NCBI GenBank assembly: GCA_018697195.1
Contig: CM031857.1
Span: 57,590,491-57,654,490 of the forward strand
Length of the DNA: 64,000 nt
From: Certhia americana
Taxonomy: Eukaryota; Chordata; Aves; Passeriformes; Certhiidae
Reading direction: 5' to 3'
Part shown: positions 38,561 to 51,505 of the stretch, piece by piece
How the letters are laid out: every line of letters starts with the position of its first letter
Numbering within the stretch: position 1 is the first letter of the stretch
The notes under the pieces: generated by a model
The model's input: only the letters and a program-made list of their open reading frames with translations
What the model was told of the DNA's origin: nothing
Databases searched by the model: none
Translations under genes and position numbers: made by a program

Positions 38561-41500
38561 AGGTGATTACAATCCATATTTATTTTTCATATTAGAAGTG
38601 TATTATAAAGGAACAATACTGCATCAGTAGAAAAACACAACATATATTTCTCTGGCGTTCCTTTTCATGGCAGCATACTACACTTGCAGTAAATTTTGCT
38701 TCTTTAAGCCAAAGTTCCTTTAGTGGGAAGGGTGTTAGAGAGATAAAATACTTGGGACTATACCATATCCCATATGCAGAGTCTTTACCACCCCAGATGG
38801 TACGCCAAATGCCAAGTCCTAGAAACACTACTGAATTATTACCTTCCAAACATGAAGCAGACTAAACCAGCACAGCACATAATAGATCCTCCCGCAAATG
38901 ATTCCAAAATTAGGGCTAGGTGCCTCATTTTATATACAAAGCCCAGATGGTACATACAAACCAACTGTGAACTACACTGCTGGTGTGATGTTTAAACCTT
39001 ACAAAAATGTATGCTGGTGTAACAAATGGCCTCTACAAATGGAAGACTGAAAAAATGAAATAAATGCAAAGTTTTACAGCTTATGCTGAAGATCTTCAGT
39101 TAGATAGACTTTGGCTATCACTCTGTGTGGATAGTCTTATACTAAAATTAGGTGCAGAAAATATTTTACCTAATTAGGAATATTTAAAATGAAAATGCAA
39201 AATCTAATGTCTAAGTTTGTGAAAGTCTAACTGAAATTCTTTCAACAAAACCCAAACAGTGGAGTAACCACCCAATACACTTGAGGTCAATGCCTTGGTT
39301 GACTAAGAGGAAAAAAGAGAATAATAGAAACAAGAGAATTATTTTCAGCTTAACATTTGAAGAAAATTTTGCACTACTTTGTCAGACTCTTTTCCGTATC
39401 TATTAAATCCATTATCTAGTTTCGAGCAAAGAGGTGATAAAGTTTAAAGACTAATAATAAACAAAAGAGGAGCTAGGCAGATCCATGGTTTCGCCCCAAG
39501 TGGCACCAGCTGGTTTCATGGTAATGGGACTGAGCAGAGGAAGAAAATCAACACACAACTTTGGCAGAAGGAAAGTCTGCATTGGGGATGTCTCCACTGA
39601 GAACAAGCAATATTAATTAAAAGGCACTATTAGTTAATAAGCTATATTAATTGAAACAAAAGGTCTGTGAACTAGCGGGGAGTTTAGCTGGATACCAGCA
39701 TACCTTAGACAGAGGTGGGGTTTTTGTGCAAATACTTTATAAATGTTCATGTTCATGTGAAGCTTTTTATGTGGCATTCTTAAGCTGTTTCTCAGCCTCT
39801 CTATTTATCTTTCTCATTCTTTTTACCCTTTTCTTTCCTTTCCTTTTCCTTCTCACAGATGCTCTTGTGGACACTCTGATGCCTATTAGTGTGTACAGTC
39901 AGGCTGAGTCCATAATGCAATTAATTAAAAAAGTCAGTTAGAGATAAGGCAACAATTCAAAGACAGCACAATATCCAGGAGGCTGGATTGGGTAGTTCTC
40001 TTATGGCCCCAGGAGAAAACCATGAAGAAAAATCAGGTATTATCTGAGCTATAGTAGAATTTAGCAAAAAATCATCATTCAACGCCACATCACTGCTCTG
40101 CCTTTGACATCAGATGTGTGAATATATCAAAGTCAGGACAGTCTCTCCTCTAAGAGAGTGAATATTGAATTAGTTGCACTTGCTGTGTGCAACCTGATAA
40201 AAACAAAAAAATACATATTGCTGATATTCTATCAAAAATATGGCAAGTTATGATTATCAAATTATATTTTTTAAGCTTCTTTAGGCATGTTTTCAACAGA
40301 AGGAAGATGTAGCAGCGTGGTATGGTCATCAGGCTGTCACTGTATGAGAGGCTGCTAAGGGTGGCTGTAGAAAAGATTTGTTCTCTGAGTCAGCATTTTT
40401 AAAATTACATATGTTCAGACATTTGACAGAACATTGTTGACTTGTTCTTCTGTGACAGGTCTAAAGAGGTATGAAAATTACCCCATAAGTGATATACATT
40501 CAAAATTTTCTGCACTTTTAAGTATATCGGCTTAAATAACTTCAGTTTTTCTGAGCAAATTTGAGCCATGTGTCATAATATCCAATGTTACCAGAGCACT
40601 GTCTGCTTACCTAATTGCTGAATGTTTTGGGTCTTTTGAGTATAAAGGTCATACCTTCATGCAGTCACTTCAGTGGATGTACACCAATTTAAACCAATTG
40701 AAGAAATGGTCTATAAGATTTTGTGGCCAGGATTTCTTATAATAAAAGTCTTGGCAAATCTGAAAGTCATTATTTTAATGGCACTGCAGACAGCTATTGT
40801 TAAACATGAGGCACAGTTCTAGGGTAATTATGGTCTTATAACATTACTTTATAATTTGGCTTTTCTCAGCTGAAATTACCATCACTGAAATGTGTTTGCC
40901 TTATTCCCATCTAGCCAAATATCCTGCACAGAGTGCAGAACAGGGAGAAAAGTCTGCTAGTCCAGACACCAAGATTCAGTGCCTTTTGTTTTTAAAAGCC
41001 CACCTAAGAAAAAGGCAGGGGACAGTTCTATGCAGAAATATGGTGATAGAATTTTGCAGCATTATGCAGTCTGGCAGCACCTGTCTTTGCCTGTGAGTAA
41101 AATTGCCCACTGGCTGTAGCTGAGGTTGGAACTGATGGAGAGAGTGAGAAGAAACCTGGAAAACTGGAAACCCTAAACCAATTTCTGGTATCTTTTCCAA
41201 TAGGGAGTGTCACAGCATATATGAAGAATTCTTGAGGCTCATGTTCTGAACACCAGTCATGTGTCAGCTGGCACGGTGTCTCCTGGCCTGCACACCACAT
41301 TTTACAGGACACAACTACCCAGCTCACACAAGGGATCTGTCCAGCACTGAGACCCAGGCATGCTTCTCCCCATCTACAGGCTCTGGCCACATCTCTGCTG
41401 GCAGGGGACCCATTCAGATGAGAGCACTGCTCGGGACAGGGTACCTCTCCTTTTCAGAACTGGTGGTTTTCAGAGTGTATAACAGCAGAGCTCCTCTCTG

Positions 41501-41819
41501 GGCTCTGTAGAACTAGTGTGCAGAGTGAAAGGGTAAAATCATGGCTGGTCTTGTAAAATCTTGTGATGGGACTAGAATTGCCTCTGTCACTTTTGCCACC
41601 AGTTTAGGTGTGATGGTTAAGGATTATCTGAAAGAGCAACTAAGTCATAACCACTACAATACAAAAAAGGCTCAGAAAGTGCAATGTATTGCTTGGAAAA
41701 TATGAGAATGTAACGTTTTGAGTTTTGCAGAAAAGCCTTGAGGTTTGGTTTATCTGAACTAATGGGCTCAAAAAGGGTCAGATTTGAGTTTTGGGAGGGT
41801 TGTTTGTTTTGCCTTTTTT

Positions 41820-41820
<1 letters not shown>
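38561..41820. other. Unique AT-rich non-coding stretch
   Basis: No gene or transposon was recognised. Short open frames overlap on both strands at 40890-41510, in a somewhat less AT-rich patch, without any motif I can name. A T/C-rich run lies near 39785-39855. Confidence 0.5.
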
Positions 41821-41869
<49 letters not shown>

Positions 41870-41894
41870 GGGGGGTGCAATTTTTTTTTTTTTT
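41821..41894. repeat. T48-G7 and T14 homopolymer tract
   Basis: Forty-eight T are followed by seven G, five mixed bases, then fourteen T. The open frames that translate to long Phe or Lys runs here are artefacts of this tract. Homopolymers this long are usually misread, so both length and the G run should be doubted. Confidence 0.95.
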
Positions 41895-44800
41895 AGCTCA
41901 GCTCCTGTAGCTTTAAGAGAAGATTTATTTGTCCCAGCACAGCTTTGCAAGAATTGTTGTTTGTTCATGCATCTTGATTAAGGACCTCACCGTCAGTTTT
42001 GTTTCTCTCTGCTGAGGCTTGAAATGTTGGTATTGAGTACTTGCTATATCATCATGGTACTGTTTGTCTGAAATTGAGCTTGGAAAATGCGGGAGAAACT
42101 GTCAGGCATTCTGGCAAGTCCTGAATAGCTTTTAAATTCTGCTGTATTTATGGCCAAAGGCAGTAGTCCTTGAGGGGAGACATGATTAGCAGCAAAATAT
42201 CCTGGCTTGTCTTACACATAGGAAGAAGGGCTGTGGATCTGTGACAATGTAGGATCCAGGTGTCTCGCTGGACTAAAGGGATTCATGTAAAACCTGCTAA
42301 AATGACACATGTCAAACCTGCACTGAACATTTGGCCAGTGTTCCTGTTAGCTGGATAATTTGGGAATGGATCTTCATCATTCATTAACCAATAAGCCTGC
42401 TAACCCAAACCCATCTGCTTATGAATGCAGCTATCTCTTATTTACCCCAGCTATTCTTCTACTCCATTTATGAACATTTAGAAATTCAGGCAAATAGCGA
42501 GGGCAACTGCCATGAAACTGAGGTTGCCATTCCCACCCTTTGAATAAGAAATAATGCATGCTGAATGAACAAGGATATCATAAAATGAAAAGTTTACAAT
42601 ATGCAAGCTGGTTGAAAAATGTTTGTATAAAGCACTTCAATTGTTTAAAAAAGATGAACACATTTACAGGGATTATAATACTTTTACTAATAATCTGCCT
42701 GCAAAAAAAGGGTCTCATTTATTAGCTAAATTATTTCCCAAGAGCAGTTTGCCTAGGTCTAGCATGAAATGACATACTGAATTCCATTCTGAATCTTTCC
42801 TATGAAATAAAATGGCTTGCAGCTAGTAAAATATCCCTGGACAATCACAGAAGTCAGAAACTGTGACCTTGTTGTGTTATATGCCTATTTACAGTTCACT
42901 CCCACTGCAGGTTTTCAGGGCTTCAAGTACCTGCATTACTTCAAGTACAAAAAAAGAAGTCTACTATTTGATACTGTGAAAAACCCAACAGTCTCCTTTT
43001 TCTCCTAATTGTGTCAATTTTTCTTCTTAGCATAAGAAAATATCCTAGCCCATTCACTGGTTCACATACCTTTTAGAGTGCTAAACTCTTAGCCTAACAG
43101 TGTCACTTTCCACATTGTTGTACCAAACTTTACTCATATTATATATATTTATTCCTATTTTCAGTAGTTGTCAAAGTTCCAGTACAGAAGTACTGAATCT
43201 AAGCATTAAAAAAATGCTTAGGTTACTTTGGGAGAATGTTTTCTGGTCATTTCTCTCTTCTAGTCCTCCCAAATGCCCTCAGAGGTGGTAAATCTTTTAT
43301 TTTTTTATTGAATGTGTTTTTCTTTCCTGCTCCTCCATTTAATCTGAGCAAATTTGATAGCCATGGGAATTTTATTTCATTTTTACCATCTGTTTTCCAT
43401 TTTTATTAAATAGTTATAGTTTAATTGTTAATTGAAATTGCAAATTGGCCATATTATGTTTATGCTATAATAATAGTGTCTGGATTTAAAACTGTGGGAA
43501 AGATTGCTTCCCAACTGTTCTCATGATGTATGGGCCTAGAGCCTTAAAATTGCACCTGTCCTATGGGGGATTTCCTGCCCTTCAAGTTGATCTCTTAAAC
43601 AGCCAAGGTTCTGCTTGAGAAATAAAAGCTCTCCCTTTCTGTTTGAGATGAGAAAAGTCGAGGTTCCGGGACAGTAGCCTCAATCATTTTTAATAAAAGT
43701 TCCCTTGCACTAAAGTGGGTTCTGTTAGGGCCTGATCCAAAACTCCTCCTCATTTCTGTAAAAAGCCAGGTCTACAACAAACATATACTGAATTAATTGA
43801 AATAAATATCTTCAACCAGGCTTGAGAGACATTTTATTCCATACTCTTTGGCAGTCCAGCATACTATTTCTAGAGACATTAGAGAGGTATTAGTAAGTCT
43901 TGAGGGGATATTGAACACTGCAAACTTCCTCAATATATCACAATTACAGAAACACCTGTTCTAAGTAACATTTTGCTGAGCCACCATGAGAATTCAGTGC
44001 TCAATAGCCCTCAAAATTTCTCATTTCTTTCCTGTTGTGAGGTACTTTAGCAACTTCTCTCTGGACCAGAACAAAAAAACCTTCTTAAGGTCAATGGTTC
44101 AACATCTTTCAAAGGACAAGCTCCCTCTTCCCTTCCCTCTCCCTTTCTTTCATATAGTGCATTTTCTACACACTTGTGATTCCTTGTTCAACAGTGTCTA
44201 TTTCTTCATCTCTGTATTTTTGTTGAGTAGACTTGAGGAAGAAAAGAAGCAAGCAGCAGATTAATTACTGGTTTAGTCTACATTAACATATACAGGTGCT
44301 ATATGGAAAAAAGAAAAGAATTTATAGGAGAGAACAAATGTATGAAGAATATTAAAATAAATAGTATGAAATAGGAGCTTAGTCCTGAAAAACTTGGAAG
44401 TCCTATGCTGTGAGTGAGATTCCTGATTCTGTATGAAATTTGTGGGAGACACACCAATTCCCTGCACATTAGTGGCCAAAATTAAACCTTATATTCTAGA
44501 CAGATTTCATAATGTTCCATGTCTCATTTGTGTCTCAAAATAAAAGGCCAAGAGTTTAGAGAGCAGGATGCTAATTGCTGAGCGATATTGAAAATTTCAG
44601 TCACTGTTTCATGCAACTCAGGCATTTAAATACTCTGGGGGTTTTTTTTTGTATGGAATAAAAAAGAGAAAACTGGTACAAATACATTAATCAAAGGCAC
44701 TAGTAAAAAAGTCACCATAAAGCTGTCTATAAAGAGAATATAGGATGAAGGAGATTGGTCTCTGTTCTTATGTAATTTTGGACAAGATACTTTGCTGCTT

Positions 44801-47741
44801 TTTTACCCCATTCTTTGTCTTGAACTTGTCCATTTGTGATAAAATATTTGAAGATAAAGACTGACTTTCTGTGTGCTTGTACACTATTATACATAAATCT
44901 TACTGGTCTCATGATGCACTTTTGCAGTCAGTATTGTATATTGCTAGATGAAAGACATGAGAATGGATAATGGGAGAAAAATGAACTAAACATCAAAAGA
45001 TGCATTAAAAGCAATAAGCAGGCACCCTTGGTGGGCACAAGCACCTACTTCTTCTCCAGAGCATGACAAAACCCACTTATTCTGCCACCTGTATCTCTAA
45101 ACACAAAGTAAATGGCCCCCAAACTGGAACTGGATGAGGTAGAAAGAGCAGTTTATCTAATAGATGTCACCTATTTTATCTTCCTGGATGATCTATGGAC
45201 AGCTCTTGGATTTGAATCAAAGTACTCAGCTTTTCTAATTGTGTGAGGAAAATTATTTTGTGTGTGGGACCCTTTGTACTTATTAGGTTTGAGTAAATCA
45301 CCTTGTTCTGTTAAAGAGGAGAAGCATTTCAGGTAAGAATATTGATGTGCAAACATCTAAGTTCATGTTCAAAAGGAAAATAGATATTTTCTTGAACATT
45401 CTTGTCCATAAGATCACAAGGGTGAAGATTATGAAGATATGGACCTTCTAAACTGGAGCAGGAATAAACTCAAGAATGTGAAGCCTTAATTCCTTGTCTT
45501 GACAACAATAATCCTCAAAGCATAAGCTTTAGAAGATGATATGAAAAGCAGATTAAATACTACTAGACATATTTAAGTTGATTTTATAAAGCAATTAGTC
45601 ATTTATAATGTTAATGAAAAGATTTTGCTTTTTGATTCTGAGGGAAACAATAGGCATTACTAAGTTAATGTGCCTTCTTTTTCCATGCTTCCTTATGCAA
45701 TGTCCCACTTGAGTCATCTTCTGTTACAAAACTGTAGTTGTTAAAGCATATTTAAGACTACTATCTCCAGCAATCCATTGATCCATACAATTGCTGTCAC
45801 ACTGGAGAAGACAATGTTTGACTTGACATTAGTTTCTTGTCCTTCCATATTGTATATGACATACTATCTTTCCCTTTGCATTTTACTTGCAGGACCATGG
45901 CATTTTAAAAGTAACAGAACAAAATCTTGTTGGGCTGTCAGTCATTGACAAGTCAGTCATTTTGGAAGACATCTCTTTTGCTCAGGAGAACATAACTGCT
46001 ACCATTTCAGACATGTTGGCTTTTCAAGTACCTTGGCATATTATATGAAGTTTTGTTTGACTTCTGAACATGGAGCAATATGGGAGTGCAGTGAAGTTCT
46101 GCACATGTAACTTCTTGAAGGTAGTGCTTCAGCTGGTAGCTGAGATCTCAGTTAGGCTTTTTACATTTTACCTCATGCATAAATTTTCCATGATGCTGTC
46201 ATCATCCTGCTTTTCAGTATTTCTGTGAGAGATTAAAAGTGCAATCACTCACATTGTAAAAAGTTACTCGCAAAACTCCACTCTCTAAAGGGTGAAGGAG
46301 GTATCTGATGGGTATCATCTTTATGTGGATTAATAAGGAATGCATGACGAAGAAGCTCTTCCTTCTTGGCCTCTGCAACCTGGGAACAATAGTTTTCTAA
46401 GTTAGAAAATACCACGATGATAAAAACTAGATCTTTATAGAGCTTGTGTTGCACTGCTTGTTAGTTTCTGAACTCTCTTATGGTTCTCTAAAAATCCCAG
46501 ACAAATTCATTAGTGTTCAGGTCTGCTCAGAAACAATAGTGATGGGAAGAATTGTGGTTATAATTCAACATGTCTGGGGTGGGGTAGGGAACACTTTTAA
46601 TTTCCCTTTACTGCTGGTGATGGATTTTTGCAGCTTCACCTTTCTATGCTGCCGATCCCAGCAGTCCCAGGCTCTAAACAACAAACAGCTTGACTTGCAG
46701 AAACTTTCCATTCCCTCTGGGAAAGACCACAAACTTACAGCATATTTTAAGCTGTTGTTCGATTTTCTGAGGGGAGAGAATTGTCTCTAGGCACAAATTA
46801 GTGCTACCAGTGGAAGATAGGGTTCAGCTGTTTATATACTAATACACAGCAATTATGATAAAACAAAACTCATTCTGAAATTCTGCTGTAACTATGGTAA
46901 CCTACATTCAATGTATGACATTGAAAATATAAAAAAGACTCCCCAGCAAGAGAGAGTAAATATTATCTATTATTGATTGATGATGGTTTCAGACTGTGAA
47001 AAGTGGTTAATATATTTTTTGTGATGAAACACAGTTGTTAAACCTTCCTTTTAATTGATGATTATTGTCTGTTTAAATAGCATCAGGTAGTTGTCATTAA
47101 TTTTTACATCTATTTTGAATAAATTTCTTTTTTCATTAGAAAGTCTCTGTTTTACAAAGGGTCCCTGAGAAATATTTTTTTAACCTTCTTTTATCTGATT
47201 TCTAGTCTGGGACATTTTCACTAGTATTTGACTGAAACTTGACAAAGAGTTTATGACCCCAAGTGCAGTTGGTATATTTGTATCACTTTAGTTTTAATAA
47301 TAATAATAAACTCTGAAGGATTCTGCTGTTTAATGAGGAATAAACAGGTTATGCAGATACTCTTTTCTTTACTCACTAGTTGTTATTGTTTCCAAGTTAT
47401 TTAAATGTTGCAAATTACCAATGAAATTAAAAAAAAAAATAAAAATTCAGATGGCAACAATAATGTCAAACCATTTGGCAAAACATATCTGACTGGGAGT
47501 GAGAGAGCAGAAATTGGCAGCACCAGGTAGGTATATTAGCAAAATGCTTTCTGTGCCCATATCTCTGCAGAGATCCATGGACAGAGCTGCTGAAGGGGCA
47601 AGCAGGATGGCCGTGCTGCAGGGCAGCCCCCTAGGCTGAAATAAACCCAGAACCTGAGCTTGGCCTTTTCCTATCAAAACTGGTGCCTATATAGAGCTAG
47701 TTCAGCTGTCTCCACAGGACTCCTCACAGGTCTCTAGAGAG

Positions 47742-47745
<4 letters not shown>
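41895..47745. other. Unique AT-rich non-coding stretch
   Basis: No gene was seen. A T-rich run lies at 44641-44650 and a short (AAT)n at 47298-47309. A motif 'agggcctgatccaaaa' near 43728 resembles a dispersed amniote repeat terminus (see findings). A splice-acceptor-like site with a 51-codon open stretch lies at 45869-46048; I do not call it an exon. Confidence 0.5.

Positions 47746-47798
<53 letters not shown>
47746..47798. repeat. (GA)26 microsatellite
   Basis: An uninterrupted AG/GA dinucleotide run of 53 bases. Pure GA tracts are polymorphic and can form triplex DNA or bind GAGA-type factors; nothing nearby indicates a function. Confidence 0.97.
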
Positions 47799-47801
<3 letters not shown>

Positions 47802-50800
47802 TTGCTTGGAGATTTGAACAGTTGTCGATAGAAATTTAATCCATACGGTTAATGGAGCCTAGAAAATGGCTCAGCTCACTGTCAACATGAGTTGCAATTT
47901 ATCTGCTTGAATATGGTCAGTTAGAGAGGTTTAAGAATACTTCTTTGGGTGTTTCATCCTTCAGCTGATGGTCTTGCAAAGCATTTTTCTCCTGTGCATG
48001 TTCTGACGTATTCACTAAGTCTTTGAAACTATCAGAGGTACCCCAAGTAATTTTAAAGGGAATTGGATGTCTTTATGAACTGTGATACCGACTGGAGCTC
48101 TTGATCTCTGCTCTGCATAATGGGAATTACACATATTGGTGACAGATGACACAGCTAAGGACACCTACATTTGAAGCCAAGTCCCACTCATGCTGTATAT
48201 TCTGTATCTTCCTGGGCATGGCACAACACAACAACTGAGATGTGATCTATACTGTTGGAATTTCCTGACAGGGACACTATTCAGGTTTCTCTTGTCTCTG
48301 CTTAAACCAGACATTTCCTTCACCCATAGTGACTGTGGGAACACAGCTTAGTGGGGTGCATGAGGCAGGGCATTACATGAGAGATAAAAGATAGTATACT
48401 GCATTAGCTGACACATCCTGTAAAAGAGAGACAAAAAGAGATCTACAGCAATATTGAAAAACTGTCATGAAGAATTATTTTCTTGTTTTTAGATCAACAC
48501 TGAAATTGCAGTTAGGGTTCTGTAAAAAGCATATTGATATCACTTCTGTTGGAAAAAAACCAGCCACTTAGGTCTTCAGCAATGTATCCCTCAACTACTC
48601 ACTGGTGACAGAAAAGGGTTTTCTCTAAGCTGTGCCTACAGCAGCACAGCACTGTGATTCTTATTCAGCTCCGTTTAGGTTTATCTGTACCATTTTGCTT
48701 CCTCAAAAGGAGAGAAAAAATTGAAAATAATGATAATAGAATGTGGGGGAAAAAAAATAAAGCATTTTCATTTTACTCACAGCGCAAACAACCTGTCTAT
48801 CTTCTTGTTTGGTTTTGTTGTATGAATTCACTCTGAAGTGATGATACAGATTATGAGGCTGTTACCCTGAATAAAAAGTGCTGCTCTTAATTCTCTTTTT
48901 CTGCAGTTATGGGCCATTATTTCCAGTAGCTGTAGGTGTCACTTCCAGTACTGTGACCCATCAGGAAATCTCTCAGGAAACTGAAAGAGTTTACACAATG
49001 GCTTGGCAAGAATATAATTTACAGGGCAACAGAAGGGGCAACTGCCTCCTGTTCTCAAACTTATTCCTCATTGCTATTGCAGAGCTTAAATAAATACAGG
49101 GAAATGTACTTTTCGTGCTGCTGAGCTGTTTTCCTGCCACTCCACGGTGAGTTTGAGCTCCCCAAGACAGTATATACTCTGTTCACTCACTGCCTGCCAG
49201 TGTTAGAGCCTATGTTTGGATTGCAGCCTTCTGCAGGACACTGGCAGCAGGGAGGGCAGGAAATGTCCATCGTTTTAGGGGTTCCGGGGTGAGAACAAAG
49301 ATAGAAAGCATAAAGATGGAGGGGGAATTTATATTTGGCTAGTAGCAAGGGGAAGGCAAAAACTGGGAAAAGAAGCAGCATCTGGTGGTGAATGTCTGTG
49401 ACTAGATATTCCATAGGTTGACTGAACTTTTTTTTTTTTTTTTCCATGTGTTCTTTCATTTAAAAGAAAATCTCTTTAGTCTCTGACTTTTTGTATCCAC
49501 AGTAATAATTTAAAATAAGAGAAACATCTTTCAGAGCTATTAATTTGTTTACACTATTGGGAAATATTTAGCTACTGTATAAGAATTTGTGGTGTTCATA
49601 TTCAGATAATAGAAATTGACGGGAAGAGTATTTTTTCTTGTACCTACTTTTAAAATGCTGGGAAATGATCCTCTGAAGCTGAAAACCAAACTTATTACTA
49701 TTGGGATTCCTGGAGATGGACAAATAACTTGTGGTTATTATCTTCCTTGGGAAGCTTTGACGTTCTTTCTATTTGATAATAATCTTTAAAAAGGCTATGA
49801 GTTTTTGTTGTGTCTTTCTTCTTCCCTTCCCTCTTTGTATTCACTATTCTGTCATTTTTGAGTATTTAGTGATTTGTAAAGACTTGTAAATATGTGGTAA
49901 TTGAAGAAGAACCTCTGAACTGATGCAGGCATCACCATGAATGTTTTTCTTCCTTATATTTGAATATAGCAGTTAGAATGAGATGTACATTGCAAAACAA
50001 AAATATACTCTCCATGGATACTTCACAAATAATTCCTCTGAATCCTTTTGTTTTTCCAATTTGTATGTTAGCTACTAGCTGAAGGTGTGCAGAAAACAGT
50101 AGTAAAAGGAGTAGTAACTAAGGACTACATTAATTTATAAAACTATTTTCAGCCCAATTTTTAAAAAAGTCTTTTTGATCTATGAGTATGTATTTTGGCT
50201 GTCAGGTAGTGGTTGGGCTCTGTACTGATTTTTTCTGGTATCCCCATGGATTTGTGCAAAAGAAAGGAACCTAAGATTCCCGCCCTCTCTCTATTTTTAT
50301 GGAACTCCCATCAGTGTGGATAACAGCTCTATAGGGCCCCTCAAATTTAAGAGCTCATAGTGTCTGTATCTATTATCTGTAGATTTACCCTTGCCTTCCT
50401 CAAAATGTATTGAATTTCTTTACTACATCTGTTTAGTTTAGAAATCAAAATGTATCTCTACTGGAATTAACTACTATTTACTAACTTAATTCCACCAGAC
50501 TAATTTGTTTCCCTCTTTCTACATTATCCAGCACATTTTATTCTGTCTCTACAGTGCTTCTGCTACAACTGAAGAATAATCAGCAGCTTCGTCATGTTAT
50601 TGTATTATTTCTTATTACGCAAAATTAAGAAATTATTAAAATATACAACAACATATTATGAAAGAAAAAAAAAGAAGTAACAATTAAGCACCAAAGTGAA
50701 TTTCCACAGATCATGTATTAACACAACATACTGGTCTTGATAAAATAGAGAATAAATCATTAATGAGATGGTACCTAGGGAAAATAATTGTTAATATTGC

Positions 50801-51011
50801 TGTGACAATATTTTACATAGATTGAGAATTCATTCATTCATTGAATCAGGGACTGTCTTCATTCTTTCTGAGTAATGCCTGACACCTTATGATACTAAAA
50901 AATATTTAAAAATAATTTATAATAGCAGAGAGTGGAAACAACCTATAATATGACCAGAATTATAGAAGAAACAGATTATTAATTTTCACTTAAAAAGAGC
51001 ATTAACTGGTA
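47799..51011. other. Unique AT-rich non-coding stretch
   Basis: No gene or transposon was recognised. A T run lies at 49430-49443. Small open frames (48654-49093 plus, 49187-49459 minus) have no recognisable product. The stretch ends at the left target-site duplication of the solo LTR. Confidence 0.55.
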
Positions 51012-51017
51012 GAAAGC
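51012..51017. repeat. Target-site duplication, left copy
   Basis: GAAAGC directly abuts the TGT end of the solo LTR and matches AAAAGC at 51500-51505 except for its first base. The single mismatch suggests an insertion old enough to have mutated. Confidence 0.6.
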
Positions 51018-51499
51018 TGTAGCAACTCTCCAGTGGGGGCCTGGATGGTATGGCCAGGTTGCTACCTCGGGCTATTGGGGCAAAAATCTCTTAGCTGGTA
51101 AATAAAATAAGGGATGGGCATAATCCAGTGACCCAAACCAATCAACTTTAATAAGAGGAAAATAACAAACCGAAACAACATGTGAGAAGCCCAACCCTGC
51201 ATAGGGTGTGCTAGGAAGGTCGGGGGAAACAGTAACTTGTATAGGTTAGGTTAAGGGCAGAGTCTGAGGGCAGTGTTCCAATGGGATATGAGGATCAGGA
51301 ATATGTAAAACACTGCAGGGGCAACACAACCAATGGGACTAAGGAGAACAGTGAACTTTCTAGAAATATTAACATATTAACTCCCAGGGGGAGATGAGTG
51401 TGAGCTTTTGCTCACCATAACCAGGTGGTTGTTCATTACAACTGGAGTACTTGTTTCCAAGGCTGCAAGCAAAAGCCCTCAGCTTGCTTGACCCCAACA
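51018..51499 (-). mobile_element. Solo LTR of an endogenous retrovirus-like element
   Basis: A 482-bp block runs plus-strand TGTAGCAAC...CCCCAACA, so it has the TG...CA ends of an LTR and short inverted termini TGT/ACA. It is flanked by GAAAGC (51012-51017) and AAAAGC (51500-51505), a 6-bp target-site duplication with five of six bases matching. Read on the minus strand the order is right for U3-R-U5: two ATTGG (inverted CCAAT) boxes at 51334-51330 and 51282-51278, a TATA-like sequence at 51244-51236, and an ATTAAA poly-A signal at 51152-51147, about 90 bp downstream of the TATA. No gag, pol or env-like sequence adjoins, so it is a solo LTR left by recombination. A 6-bp duplication suits a class II (beta-like) element. 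The family name was not determined. Confidence 0.75.
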
Positions 51500-51505
51500 A
51501 AAAGC
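51500..51505. repeat. Target-site duplication, right copy
   Basis: AAAAGC directly follows the ACA end of the solo LTR, pairing with GAAAGC at 51012-51017. An alternative reading is a perfect 5-bp AAAGC duplication with the LTR ending one base later. Confidence 0.6.

Noticed and set aside
41028..41510. 120-codon minus-strand frame overlapping an 83-codon plus-strand frame
   Set aside because: Overlapping frames in a less AT-rich patch, with no recognisable protein family and no conserved start context.
41617..41981. Open frames with long Lys or Phe runs
   Set aside because: Produced by the T48 tract.
43815..43831. 17-bp exact match (ACCAGGCTTGAGAGACA) to 54398-54414
   Set aside because: Flanks do not match at all, and a 17-bp match is not surprising when all pairs of positions in 64 kb are compared.
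51018..51499. Full-length endogenous retrovirus
   Set aside because: Only one LTR, bounded on both sides by the target-site duplication, and no adjoining gag, pol or env-like sequence.
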